From: Strongyloides papillosus
Taxonomy: Eukaryota; Nematoda; Chromadorea; Rhabditida; Strongyloididae
Length of the DNA: 64,000 nt
Assembly (NCBI GenBank): GCA_005656395.1
Contig: SRSI01000028.1
Span: forward strand, 868,001-932,000
Direction: 5' to 3'
Part shown: positions 51,007-62,525 of the stretch, piece by piece
Layout of the letters: each line of letters begins with the position of its first letter
Numbering within the stretch: the stretch's first letter is position 1
Translations under genes and position numbers: made by a program
The notes under the pieces: generated by a model
What the model saw: the letters and a program-made list of their open reading frames with translations, nothing else
Database searches by the model: none
What the model was told of the DNA's origin: nothing

Positions 51007-52166
51007 AATGTTCTCACACTTCGCATAATGTTCATTTTTATAAACTTAACAAATTAAAAAATTCTTACTAATCAAATTCCCAAGGTTAAAAATGTAAATG
51101 ATAAGAAAAACGTTCTTATTAACATTGCTAGAGTCATCTTCCCACATTAGTGTTATAATGTTTCTCTTCAAGACCTGATAATCTTATTTCAAGAAGTTGA
51201 TAGGAAATTTTCACACATCGCGTATGTATGAAAACTCGTAACGTACACATTTAAATGATAGAAATGCTTTTTTTTATTGGAAGGCTTTTTAGTATAAAAG
51301 TAAATGAACTCTTAATATACGTTAAATGGCGGTAAAAGGCAAAGGAGATGGGTATTGTTAATAAAGCAATGATTGTTTAAGCAAATTTCTAGTAAAAAGA
51401 TTAAAAGGAGCGCACTTTTTTTTTGGTAATTTGATAAAAGTTCAGTTTTAACGTGATTTTATATTGAATGGTCAAATTTAAGCATACTTTTCATTGGTAA
51501 TTTTATTCTTCTTGATTCTTTTTATTATACACGGGATTGTTCTCGGTGAATGTGCTTCAATACTTTGCTAATGTCTATCTGATACTGACTTTTTGGATAT
51601 AAAAAGCGCCCCACTGTTGTCAAACTAGATACTGCTTTGTTCTATCTAATATTATCCTCCATTTTCTATGACAATTTTTCCATGATAATACCCAGTAATT
51701 TCTATATGTTTTTTGTTATTTTATACGTGTCCTATTTTGGCTCAGAATATGCTTATTTTGTGATCATTGATCTTTATCTAATGTTAAAGGTTTATTACAG
51801 ATCCATTCACTATTATTTTATTCTAACGATTCTCATCAAAAGTTTGATCTTCTTTAAGATATTTAACCGCAAGCGAAATATCAAATAGTAAAACTGTCTA
51901 CCATAGAAAGACATTCAACAAGCACATTTCACAATCAATTATTTGTTAACAATTTTTTGTAAAGCTTTATTGTCATTGTTTTTGTGAGAATTATTTTTTA
52001 ATTCAAACACTGGACGTCCCTATATATAGGCATTTTGGATTTACCTAACTATCATTTTACTGGTAAATTATACTGCTGATATTTCGTAGCCTACAAAGGT
52101 TCTTTTGCAACCAAAGTATATTAAATAAAGGATATCTATATCAAATACTTTAATTTATTATTAACT
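51007..52166. other. Intergenic between divergent genes, nothing firm
   Basis: About 1.16 kb between COQ5 (-) and the F-box gene (+), so it should hold both promoters. An open stretch at 51637-51888 is Phe/Ile/Tyr-rich and looks like chance. Confidence 0.5.
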
Positions 52167-54457
52167 ATGGCACCTACTATTACTGATAATAATTACCAAG
52201 ATATTTCGGACAACATTTTTCCTGACAAAGTATGGATGGCCATCTTTCAATACATCCCTTTGAAACAAAGAATTGGCACCTTTTCTCTGGTTTCACGTGC
52301 GATGAGAGATTTAGCTAGAAAATCTGTTAAGGAGGTTGCTTTCTACAGGGAGGACATGGATTATTTGGATGACAATCGTCTCAACCTTTTTCTACGTCAA
52401 TATGGATACTACCTTAAGTATATCAATTTGGATTTGTTCAAGGCAACTCTTTGTGTAAGTTATTATGTCATCGTTTTGTCTTACTAATTCTTGTCATCAT
52501 TTTTCCCCACTTCTAGACTTCACAAGGTAACTGGAGACAAACTGTACTTAACATAACATCTATTGGAAAGAATATCACTTCTCTGGATGTTTTGGTTTGT
52601 GATCGCCATAAACTTCGTGATACTGATGTCATGAAGATCTTCAAATTTTGCAACAAACTCCAGATGATTCGTGTCGATGCTCAATTCTTGAATGGGTACT
52701 GCTTCGCCAATGCTCCAAAAACCATCCAGCATTTGGAGTTGGATATGTGCTTCCGTTTCTCTGCTGATGCTTTAACTAAGTTACTCAACTTGAAACGCTT
52801 GAAGACTCTCCATATGTCTCAGATGCTTGTACTCAGTGATGATCTTGTTGGCAAGATGGTTCAAAGACTTAACTACCTGGAAACGTTGTCAATTGTTTCT
52901 AATGTCCAATCTAAATATGAGAATTTGACAACTGAAGGACTAGCTGAATTAGCATACCTTCCTCGACTTTCTTCATTTAACCTAGAAGGTTTTGAGATCG
53001 TCGACGACAATTTCTTGAAATTGATTGTTGATAACAAGTATAGCTTTAAGGAGCGCATCGAGAAATTATCACTTGCTTTTTGTAACAACATAACTTCTGC
53101 TGGTATTAGCCATTTGGCAAAATGTAGTAATCTAACCGCTCTTAATTTGGATGGTATATCTAAGAATGATCTTTCTGAAGGCCTCGTTGCTGCTTCTGCT
53201 CATGGACGCTGGGAGAAATTGTTAGTGGCTGATGGAACAAATTACTCTATTGATGCTCTTGTTGGAGTTATTAAGAATTCTAAAGGTCTTCGATTCTTGG
53301 ATATGTCTAATTATAAAGAGTTAAATGGAAGTAACTACGTCAGACGTTTTAGTGAACTTTTCCATGATCCTGAATTTGCTGCTTCTCGTCCACCAATGGT
53401 AATATTAACTGAAAACGCCGAAGCATGGACTTCTGTTCCACCAGTTCTAGGAGATGATCCTAACTCTCCACCAAAACTTCGTATCTATTCCTTGTTTACT
53501 GATTGCATTTACAAAGATAAGATTGCACCACACTCTGTTGTTAGTGGAGATTGCGTTAGTCAACTTTGTCCTGGTTATTTGGAACCTGAACTTCGTATTG
53601 GAAATAGATATCGCACCCTCTGGGCTTACATTGGACCCAATGCTTCACCCAAAGTAGCTAATACCAACAATTCAAATAACAATGGAAAGATTCATGATAA
53701 TATTGAAACTCCTAAGAATAATTACATGAATCGTAACAATTCTTATCCTCGTTATGGTAACAATAGTAATACTAATCCAACCTTTGGCAGAAAACAATTT
53801 TCTAACAACAGAGGTGGAGGCAGACGTGACTACAATGGTAGTCGTTACGGACATGAACATCAGTTCCGTCACCTCAAGTCATACGGTGAGTCGGGTGATG
53901 AGTTTGTTGGTAAGAATGTTAACACTCAATATGATATGAAACATCGTAATGTACCACCACAGCATCATCAATCTCAGCAACAACAACACCCTCTTCAACA
54001 TCACCAAACAGGGAAAACACATAATTTCTGGAGAAAAAATAATAAGTTTGATAATGGAAGAGGAAACATGTTTGAAGAAAAGATGAATAACTCCACCTTC
54101 ACCAGTACACCACATGTACAAAGAAACTATGAAGAATTTACTTTTAGACCGAAATTTGAACAATCACCAATTCCTTTGGCCAAAAGTGGTGAGAGAAATG
54201 ATGAGAATGTATTGAATTGCAGTCAATCCTCCGCAATTAATGACTGCTTCCGTTCTTTTGAACATAACAATCCGAAATTAGATTACTCCAACTTCTCTCC
54301 ATTCAAGGCATTCAATGACAGTTTTAACAATTCAAAGGAGCGTTTCTCCAGTTTTGGTCTTACTTTTGGTTCTGACACACCACCAGAATCATCACCATTC
54401 CGTCAATTCTCTTTTGATAACTCTGATTCAAATTTCCCAGCAATGAATCTTTTTTGA
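52167..54457 (+). CDS. F-box and leucine-rich-repeat protein
   Basis: Likely substrate receptor of an SCF ubiquitin ligase. Exons 52167-52454 and 52517-54457, joined over a 62-nt phase-0 intron (GTAAGT ... CTTCTAG), give 742 residues. An F-box lies near the N-terminus (IFPDKVWMAIFQYIPLKQRI ... FSLVSRAMRDLA), followed by leucine-rich repeats (for example LTKLLNLKRLKTLHMSQM and IEKLSLAFCNNITSAGISHL) to about residue 430. The C-terminal third is low-complexity: Asn-rich, a Gly/Arg stretch (RGGGRRDYNGSRYG) and a Gln/His run. The coding sequence uses more C-ending codons than its neighbours. The frame is intact, unlike the genes on either side. Confidence 0.85.
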
Positions 54458-54705
54458 AGAATAATTGAGTAAGGAGTAATATATATGTATATTGTATTTT
54501 ATGCATGCCTGTGTCCACTTTCCCTCTGTAATTGATTTTTAAGAATAATTATATGATCCTAATTTTAAGTATATTTTATTTTTAATTTAATAATATATAC
54601 TGTCAGATTATTTATATATAATAAAATAAAAAGTAAATATATTAATTATTTTGTTAGACTTTTTTGATTTGTTATCACTATTATTATAATATGTAAAGAA
54701 ATTTT

Positions 54706-56059
54706 TTAATTTATATCATATTCCAGGTATTCTTTAACTCTCCATAGTGTCTCTCTACTAAAAAAGAGATCATTGTTGTCGTATATGGTAAAACAAGGAA
54801 CGGGATTTTTTATAGCTCTATAAATTTTAAAACAAGCTACATATGAAACATTGGAATTGTATTGATTTCTTAAAATTAACGTAGGAACATTTATTTTTGA
54901 AACAGCATCTAATGTATTAAAATCCTTCCTGTATTTGGAATATTTTTGATATTTTTGGTAATTAAATTGTTTATCTTTATAACAAAATATTCTAACATTG
55001 TATTTTGTGTATCATATAATATTAAACCACGTAAATCTTTTTCATCTACCATTATATCAGCTGATAATGTTCCACCCAAAGATGAACCCCATAAAATTAT
55101 TTGATCTTTTTTTATTCCAAGTTCAGTATTTACATACTTTATAATTGCTTTTAAAGTTTCTTGCAAATTTTCAATTGATGGTGTACCAGTACTTATACCA
55201 TAACCAGAATAATCATATGTAAAAAAATTTACATTCAAAAAATTTGCTATGCTTTGAATGTTAGGAAAAATTTGTGTATAATGGTACAAATTACTATTTT
55301 CTGAATGTGAATATATAATTGTATATTTAGGATTAGAATTTACTAGAACATAACTTCCACTAATACTCTGTAAAAAACATTTAATTTAAAATTATTTTTA
55401 AAAACTTACATCATTATTGGAAATAGGAATTAAAAAATATTTGATCATAGATAAAAAGCATTCTGGAGAATGTTTTGGTAAAATATTACGTAACTTATTT
55501 ATGGAAGGAAGATTTTTTATCATATAATATTCGTTTAGTGGTGCTTTCCAAACTTTTTGACATAGTATATCATCATCAAAATATTTTTTAAAATACATTT
55601 TGATATTTTTTGTAAAATTCCATAAAATCATTTTTCCATTACGCAACCAATATTTACAGTATCATCATTGGAAGAAATATCTTCATTTTTTATACAACTA
55701 CATTTCTCACATTTATTAAAGTATTTTAATTTATTTAAAAAATTTTGATTTTCTTTCGTTAAAAATAGATTTCTTTTAGGAACATTATAGTTAAATGTAT
55801 TAAATTTATTTGATATTATTGATAATTTTTTATAGTCAGTATCACTTGTTATAATACTTAATATATCACTAACCTTTTTATCTTCTTTATTTATAAAAGT
55901 TTCTTGTTTAGATGTTGAAGTATGATGATTAAATGAGCATGAACAATCTTGTAATAAACTTTCAGTAAATTCCGTAAATTCATCACCATTTAAGGAAACG
56001 TTTCTCTTCATATTCTTACAAATAACGACCTCTTTATTATTATCATCCTCTATAACCAT
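54706..56059 (-). CDS. ABHD17-like alpha/beta hydrolase, frame breaks and missing catalytic residues
   Basis: ABHD17 proteins are depalmitoylating serine hydrolases. An N-terminal part of about 140 residues (56059-55650) is unrecognised, with a Cys-rich end (KCEKCSC). The hydrolase part follows: NPKYTIIYSHSENSNL, NFFTYDYSGYGISTGTPS and ILWGSSLGGT (nucleophile elbow GxSxG). A GT-AG intron (GTAAGT ... TTACAG) separates SNND from SISGSYVLVN. Frames overlap near 55630-55655 and again near 55020. In the second case the family-like strand (YNVRIF) is one base out of register, and the sequence resumes as DAVSKINVPTLILRNQ to TAA 54706. The positions of the catalytic Asp (LIIHGTED in the family, LILRNQYN here) and His (GAGHND, here IYDNND) are replaced. 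Probably a pseudoenzyme or a pseudogene. Confidence 0.65.
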
Positions 56060-56356
56060 TATTTAATTTTTAAATAGAATATGTATGTATATAAGTAGGA
56101 ATTCATTAACAGTTTAAATGACGGAGATGAAGCATATTGTCTTCATGAAGGGAAATGCTATAAAAATAAAGTTCTTTCTGTAACTGGAACATGAAGCGAT
56201 AAATGCTTTAAAATTCACGATGATGAAAGTTACTTGACAAGTAAAAATATTATTACGGATAATATTTCAGGGTTGGAATTCAAGACACGATCAAAAAATA
56301 TCATTTCATCCGGCTTTAAGTATGATTAGTTCGACGTACTCCAAGACTGTACCAGA

Positions 56357-57534
56357 ATGTCAGAAGTGAAGCAAGCAAAGATCATTGCTAAACCAATAGA
56401 TGAGTTAATTGACAAAGAGAGTCTATCAATGAAACTTCAATTGGCTTATGCCATGTTTGGAGAAAATAAAAGTAGTAGTGAAGATGAAGAGGAACCTTCA
56501 AAAGAGTCTGGTGAAGGTGTACCTAAACTAGCTAAATATGATTCAACAACATCTCAGTCTTGGAACGGGGTATTCTTCTGGAATTTGCCCAAATATTTTT
56601 TATTTTTAAATGGTTTTCCTTTTCACGAGAAGTTTATTTGTAATGAAGATAGAACTTTCTTAAAGGAGATGAGAGAAATGCATTTTGATAGTATGATTAA
56701 ATATTTAAAGATGGATATTATTAAAGACAATGAAGATGATATAATCAGTCATTTAGAATCTCCACATTGTTCTTATACATGTGACGAAGAAAATATGCCT
56801 TCGACATTAAAAGAACAAATAACGAGTAATTTGTTATATATTCCAAAAAGTTTAAGAAGGAAAGTAGTAAAAAAAGTATTAAATTTAAAGAAGAGTTTGG
56901 GAGTTATTAAACTACCAACAAGATAATCTATCTTCAGAATATTTTATGATTTCTACAACGAAGAAATTCGACAAAAAATTATCCAAAATACTCCAATATG
57001 TCTTTTGTATCAATATGTGGCCCCAACAGTTAAAGGTATATTGAAGAAATAATGGTACTTCGATATTTGTTTGATCTCTACCTTCCAACAAGACTTCTCC
57101 TCTTACATGAATGTACCCAACTTACAGATAGATACCACCCTGATTTTCTGTCCTCTTTATTTGAGCAAAGATGTTACATAGAATATTCAAGATTGTATGA
57201 CTAAGAACATTTTATTAGGTTTTTTATTTCATTAAGGCAGGCCGGATCTAGTAAAAGAGTTAGAGAAAAACAATGTAAACGAGAAAGTATTTGTTCTGAT
57301 GAGGAAGAGGGCGAAGACAACGTCTCAGAAAGTATAGTTGAAGATCCAACTGAAACTCCTGGATTATTTATCTTGTGTCAAAAGATACTTAACTTTTTGG
57401 TTGAAAAGAAAGATTTGTACTCTTTAAAAGCCGAAGAATATACATTTCTTGACCCTTACTTGGTTCGTGAAATTGATGATGCTACTGTATTCTCAGGGAA
57501 AAGAAACAAAGAATTTAAACCACCTGTTTTTTAG
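56357..57534 (+). pseudogene. Unknown gene with two in-frame stops and one frame break
   Basis: The first 189 codons (56357-56926) are open: an acidic start, then NGVFFWNLPKYFLFLNGFPF and a charged helical part. TAA at 56924-56926 is followed immediately by coding-like SIFRIFYDFYNEEIRQKI and CLLYQYVAPTVKG. At about 57036 the frame slips by one base into YIEEIMVLRYLFDLYLPTRL, continues to a second TAA at 57202-57204, then EHFIRFFISLRQAGSSKRV, an acidic block (SDEEEGEDNVSESIVED) and a natural-looking end FKPPVF at 57532-57534. No intron signals explain the breaks. The family is not recognised. It could be a live gene with sequence errors. Confidence 0.5.
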
Positions 57535-57706
57535 AAGATTTTTACATCTAGAGTTGTTTTTTTGTTACAAAAATAAATGTCTTGGAACGATTGTTTCTTT
57601 TTAAATATATAATTGGGGAAGTGTCACCTTAAAGTATTTACTATTGAAGTACCACCAGAATCATTTTATTTTCTTGATTATCGTATGTATTTTTAGAAAA
57701 AGTGGA

Positions 57707-58407
57707 ATGAAATCTAAAGTTTGAAAGCAGGGTAAGGATAATTTCTATCACTTAGCCAATGAAACAGGTAAGTTCTACTTTTAATTGTATTTTTACTATT
57801 TATTTTTTTACGTTACAGATCTCGTGCTGCATTTAAGTTACTTTAACTTAATAAACATTTTGAGTTCCTCCAAAATTCAAGAGCTTTAGTCGATTTGTGT
57901 GCTGCACCAGGAGGATGGCTTCAAGTTGCTTCACAAACTATGCTACCATCATCCATATGTATAGGAGTTGATTTAGATCCTATTAAGCCAATAAAGAATT
58001 GTATTACTTTCCAAGGAGATATTACTCATGAATCAACCAGACAAAGAATCATAAGGGAATTAAATACTTGGTTAGCTGATACTGTTATCCACGATGGTGC
58101 TCCAAATGTGGGTATGAATTGGATTCATGATGCATTCCAATAGAATTGCTTGGTATTGATGGCTTTGAAATTGGCTACACAAGTCTTGAAGAAGAATGGT
58201 TATTTTGTTACAAAAGTTTTCAGATCCGCAGACCATCAATCACTGGTTGGAGTTTTTGATAAGCTATTTAGAGCTGTTCGTACTTGGAAACCTGCTGCAT
58301 CACGTTTAGAGTCTGCTGAGATTTTCATGGTCTGTGAAGGATATAAAAAGCCAGCAAAGGTTCCTCCAGAGTTGTTAGATCCAAAAGTTAACAAGTTGAT
58401 GAAGATT
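57707..58407 (+). pseudogene. SPB1/FTSJ3 methyltransferase domain, broken at five places
   Basis: The 5' part of the SPB1-type 2'-O-ribose methyltransferase of large-subunit pre-rRNA. Family motifs are present: KDNFYHLANET, SRAAFKL, the SAM loop [40 protein letters not shown] and [12 protein letters not shown]. Breaks: TGA 57722-57724 where a Gly (GGA) would fit; the 44-nt intron 57768-57811 ends in AC, where an AG would join ETG to YRSRAAF in phase; TAA 57844-57846 at the expected Gln of K-L-L/I-Q-L-N; TAG 58141-58143 at an expected Gln; and a one-base slip at about 58404 before the C-terminal frame. Upstream start unresolved (an ATG at 57707 is in frame, but family proteins suggest a short first exon). 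A trans-splice or alternative start is not excluded. Confidence 0.75.
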
Positions 58408-58409
58408 TG

Positions 58410-60149
58410 ATGGGAGAAACTTTAAAGAATCAGATTATTAGTAGAAAGTCGAAGAAAATTAAAGCCCTTGGATATGATTCAAATAATATTACTCAGTATA
58501 ATGAGGTTAAATTATCAGATTATTTGTCTAGTGCTGATCACATATTAACAATTGCTAAGGCTTCACGAATTGTCATTGATGACCCACGATGGGAATCTGA
58601 TCCTTTGACAACAGATACAATTAAGGAATTGATAAATGATATTAAACTTTTGGGACCATCTGACTTGAGAGTTATTTTTAAATGGAGAAGAGCTATTTTA
58701 GACAAGATTGCTAAAGAAAAGAAGGAAAGTGAGGAATCTGAACAGCCTCATGAACTCACAGAGGAGGAGAAAGCTGAACTTGAGAAACAAGAGGTTAACA
58801 AGCAAATCGAAGCTTTGGTTAGTGAAGAAAAAGCTGCTGATAAAAGAAAGAGAAGACGTGGAAATAGAATGAAAAGTAAATTTGAAGAGGCCAAGAAACT
58901 TGATATGGTTCATGAGGGTGATGCAATGATGCTTTCAGATGGTGTTAACCTTTTCAGTTTAGCAAAGATTCGCAAGAAAATTGACCTTCAAAAGATTGTT
59001 GATGTTAATGCTCCTATGCCTGAGGTTGAAAGTGACAAAGAAGACGATGGTATTAAGGTAATGGATTCTGATGACGATGTTGCTCAATATGCTTCTGGAG
59101 ATGATGATGAAGATCTTGAAAATGGGGCATGGGAGACATTAAAGGAAAAAGATAATGATAAAGAGGAAGATAAGGAGGAAGATGATCTTTCTGATAATGA
59201 GTTACTACATACAGATGAGACTGGACTAACTAAGGAACAAAGGAAAGCTGCTCGCGCATCTACATGGCTTAACAGAGATGGTATTTCTGAGTTGTTGAAT
59301 AATGAAGACGATGATGATGAAGATATTGAAGCTGTAGAAAAGGTTGCTCCATCTCAAACTCCAATCGTTGACTTTGAAAAGTCATCTCGTGGAAAAAGAA
59401 AACTTATTTTCAAAGATCAAGATGCATGGAGTGATGATGAAAAAGAGACATTTGGAGATGAGGGAAAAATTTACCACAGTGACGATGAAACTAAGTTCTT
59501 TGGAGAAGATGATAGAATAGCTAAAAGATCAACAGATGAAGAGAAAGGACCGAAATCTAAGAAAATTAAGCTTACTCCACAGCAATTGGCATTGGGTGAA
59601 GAACTTATATATTCCTCAAAGAGACGTTCACAACTAGAAGATTGGTCTTGGAACAGATATACTAATAATGATACTAATTTACCAGATTGGTTCGTTAAAG
59701 AAGAAAAGAAACATTGTGTTAAGCCTCTACCAGTTACTAAAGAACAGGTACAATACTATAAGAATAAGGCTAAAGAAATAAATGTTCGTACTATAAAGAA
59801 GGTTGCCGAAGCCAAAGCTCGTAAGAAACGTAGAATGGAAATGCATATGGAGAAGGCTAAGAAGCATGCTGAAAATATATTAGGAAATGAAACATTAGAA
59901 CATGCTGAAAAAGTCAAAGAACTTCAGAAGACATATAAGAAGGCCATGAAGAAGGAACGTCGTCGTGTTCAATTATGTGTTATGACTAAAGGAAAACGTG
60001 GTAAAGTTAATAGACCTCGTGGTCCATACAAATGTGTTGATGCTCGTTTGAAGAAAGACATGAGAGCCGAGAAAGTTCGTAAAACACGTGAAAAAAAGCA
60101 TGGAAAGGTTAAAGTTAAGGCTACTAATAAGAATAGTAAGAAGCGTTAA
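58410..60149 (+). CDS. SPB1/FTSJ3 C-terminal part, intact frame
   Basis: About 580 codons continuing the SPB1 protein: ISRKSKKIKALGYDSNN, DYLSSADHILTIAKASRI, then acidic and coiled stretches (EDDEDLENGAWETLKEKD) and the conserved Spb1_C domain near the end (SKRRSQLEDWSWNRYTNND, LPDWFVKEEKKHCVKPLP, IKKVAEAKARKKRRMEMHM, GKRGKVNRPRGPYKCVDAR), ending in Lys/Arg-rich nucleolar-type sequence. It is probably one gene with the broken methyltransferase part upstream. The ATG at 58410 is the first in this frame, not evidence for a separate start. An intact C-terminus after a broken enzyme domain is unexpected. Confidence 0.85.
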   Translation: MGETLKNQIISRKSKKIKALGYDSNNITQYNEVKLSDYLSSADHILTIAKASRIVIDDPRWESDPLTTDTIKELINDIKLLGPSDLRVIFKWRRAILDKIAKEKKESEESEQPHELTEEEKAELEKQEVNKQIEALVSEEKAADKRKRRRGNRMKSKFEEAKKLDMVHEGDAMMLSDGVNLFSLAKIRKKIDLQKIVDVNAPMPEVESDKEDDGIKVMDSDDDVAQYASGDDDEDLENGAWETLKEKDNDKEEDKEEDDLSDNELLHTDETGLTKEQRKAARASTWLNRDGISELLNNEDDDDEDIEAVEKVAPSQTPIVDFEKSSRGKRKLIFKDQDAWSDDEKETFGDEGKIYHSDDETKFFGEDDRIAKRSTDEEKGPKSKKIKLTPQQLALGEELIYSSKRRSQLEDWSWNRYTNNDTNLPDWFVKEEKKHCVKPLPVTKEQVQYYKNKAKEINVRTIKKVAEAKARKKRRMEMHMEKAKKHAENILGNETLEHAEKVKELQKTYKKAMKKERRRVQLCVMTKGKRGKVNRPRGPYKCVDARLKKDMRAEKVRKTREKKHGKVKVKATNKNSKKR

Positions 60150-60342
60150 AAACATTTTATTGTTATCATTTTTTTATTGTTATAATAATTGTATGGATTT
60201 TTTTGTTTTTTTTTTGTTTGTATTGTAAGCTCTGTATATTAAAATGTTTGTTTTGTTTCTTTATTGCTTTTTACTATCTTAAATTCTATCTATAACTTTC
60301 AAAAATTTTAACTTTGATGAATTATTTAAATATGAAGAATCA

Positions 60343-62190
60343 TCAATATTGGCTTTCAATATTTTTTAAAGTGTTTTCATCTGTACGGTTGGAATCGTTA
60401 TTGGTAGTAAATTCTTGAGAAACAGGAGGATAACTTTCAATGGAATCAATTCAAAGTAATGAGTCAAAATGATTATGTAATATTCTTTTCCCACTACTTA
60501 TAACTAAGACATTTGATAGTTTAGGAGGAAGAAGATTGTAGAAAATATCAAGGAAAAATGTGCACTTTTCAACAGTTTCAAAGGACTCTATGCAATATTT
60601 CACTTTTTCTTCAGGATTGTGCTTTAACTTTTCATAGTCTTCAATAACAAAGAAATGACAGAAAATAACAAGTAGAAATGATAAGGTTAATTGAAAAGCC
60701 ATAAAACAAATAGATATTAACCAGATAAAGTTTTGAAGGAAAGTTGGAAACATTTGGAAGTAACTTTTTGTGGGGAAAAATAATAAATAACTAAAAAATC
60801 TGATTGCTATAATTGATATTGGTAGTAACACTTTTTGATACCCCATTACATTGATTATTGTTTTTTTAATCATCCTATTGAAAACACCGTGAGATGATTC
60901 TTTCAATTAAACTAAATGGAATAGAAAAAAGTAGAAGTATAAGATACTTTTTTGCTAATTCTTTTAGTAAAATATTTGTACTGTGATGGTATTCTTTGAA
61001 TGAGTAAATAAAAAAATGCCATGTATATAGTAAAGTCTTGGTGTATAAAGTTGTTGTGATGAAATTGAACTTATCAAACCATTTAGTAAATGATAACTGA
61101 TTTTTTAATTGAATATTATACTGAAAATAAAGTTTTGATTATGTATTATATTTGTGAAAACTTACAAATAAATATAGTACATAGAAAATGATTTCAATGG
61201 TTCCAAAAATTGTAAAAACAAGTGGTGGAAGTATAGTGGCAAAATAAAGTGGAATAAGCAGGTTCAAATAGATTAGGAGAAAATCAAAGTAACTTCCATG
61301 TTTTTTTATTAATCTATTATCAATAAAATTCATGACGTATGGATGTTTTATTAAATCCCATCTATTAGAGCTTAAAAAATTTTCTAATATATCTTTGCTT
61401 AAAATGTTTTCACTGTAATCAAAGATGTGTATAACGTCACTTCCATGTTTTTTCATTCTTGTCTTGGAATCAAGAAGTTCTTTTGAAATGTCAGTCACAG
61501 AACTTTCTGGATCAGTTGTTTGTGTGGTGATAAAGATTGCCAAGTAAAGAATCATAAGGAATATCTTCTTTAGCACTTATATTTTGATTTGAAAGGACAT
61601 TTGACATATCAGATGAATTGCATTTTTCAGAAAAAGGTAGATTTTTAATAGATTCATTTGAAAGCGAATCATCATAAGTTTTTTTTGAGTTCAGAAAAGC
61701 TTTTAAGACGGCGTCGATATCAGTTTGTGAGCAGAGGACTGAATTATTCAAAGATTCTTCAAGCAATTTACCTCTATATATATTTCCACCATTTGTTTTA
61801 TCTTTTTCTGAATCTAAAAATTTAATCAATACATCATCAACATCATTTTGAGAATAAGCCGGTTTTTTGTTTGAAGATTTTTCTTTTGTATTTTTCTTGA
61901 ATCCTGTGGTTGCATTATTTATGCCTTTTTGACGACTATTAAGATTTCAATTATCAAAATAAAGTTGTGAATATCTAGTCTTTGCGAAAGGAATAGTATT
62001 AAGATTACGAAAATCATTCGTTTTCCCAAGATTTATTTTAGAATCTAAAAATTTGGCTTGATATACTATTATTGCATTTCATAAAATGGGATTGAGTATT
62101 GGATGAATACTCTGATAAAACACTGATATTCTTATTTACTTGAGATAGTCCTAGAAAAGATTGTCTTTTTGAATTTTGAAGATTATCCAT
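60343..62190 (-). pseudogene. Multi-pass membrane protein, possibly TRPA-channel-like, frame broken several times
   Basis: The start ATG at 62190 gives MDNLQNSKRQSFLGLSQ. An acidic Ser-rich N-terminal region contains two related segments (DVDDVLIKFLDSEKDKTNG and DIDAVLKAFLNSKKTYDD). Then comes NRWDLIKHPYVMNFIDNRLI followed by hydrophobic helices (FDFLLIYLNLLIPLYFATIL), which resembles the pre-S1/S1 region of TRPA-type channels. A GT-AG intron (GTAAGT ... TTTTCAG, about 61140-61170) leads to more helices (60906-60451). Breaks: a frame slip near 62065, TGA 61947-61949, slips near 61520 and near 60906, and TGA 60451-60453 before the natural-looking end at 60343-60345. The TRPA link is weak: no ankyrin repeats or pore motif were seen. 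Confidence 0.4.
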
Positions 62191-62525
62191 TTTCTCTGTA
62201 GTAAAATAAATAGTTTTAAATTAATGTTTCATTATCATGAAGTGATGGAAATGCAATACAATTAATACAATTTGTTCACTTTAATTTAGAAGAATAGAAA
62301 TAGTTATATACTTTGCAAACAATAATGAAATTGTTAATTAATCTTTTTTAAATTATTGGTCAAAATAACCGCGTTTTCTGTTAGGAAATGCTATAACAGA
62401 TGATTTTATCCAAACTACATTTTAAATGACAAACATTTCGTTTTCACTATACGAAATTTAAATATAAATTTATTTTAAAATTATTATACTATAAATATGC
62501 AATTTAAAAATGAGTTTTTAACAAT
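62191..62525. other. Intergenic between divergent genes, nothing recognised
   Basis: 335 bp, AT-rich, between the TRPA-like gene (-) and the membrane protein gene (+). Confidence 0.5.

Noticed and set aside
51637..51888. 83-residue frame rich in Phe, Ile and Tyr
   Set aside because: Composition is what random T-rich DNA gives; no start context, splice partner or motif.
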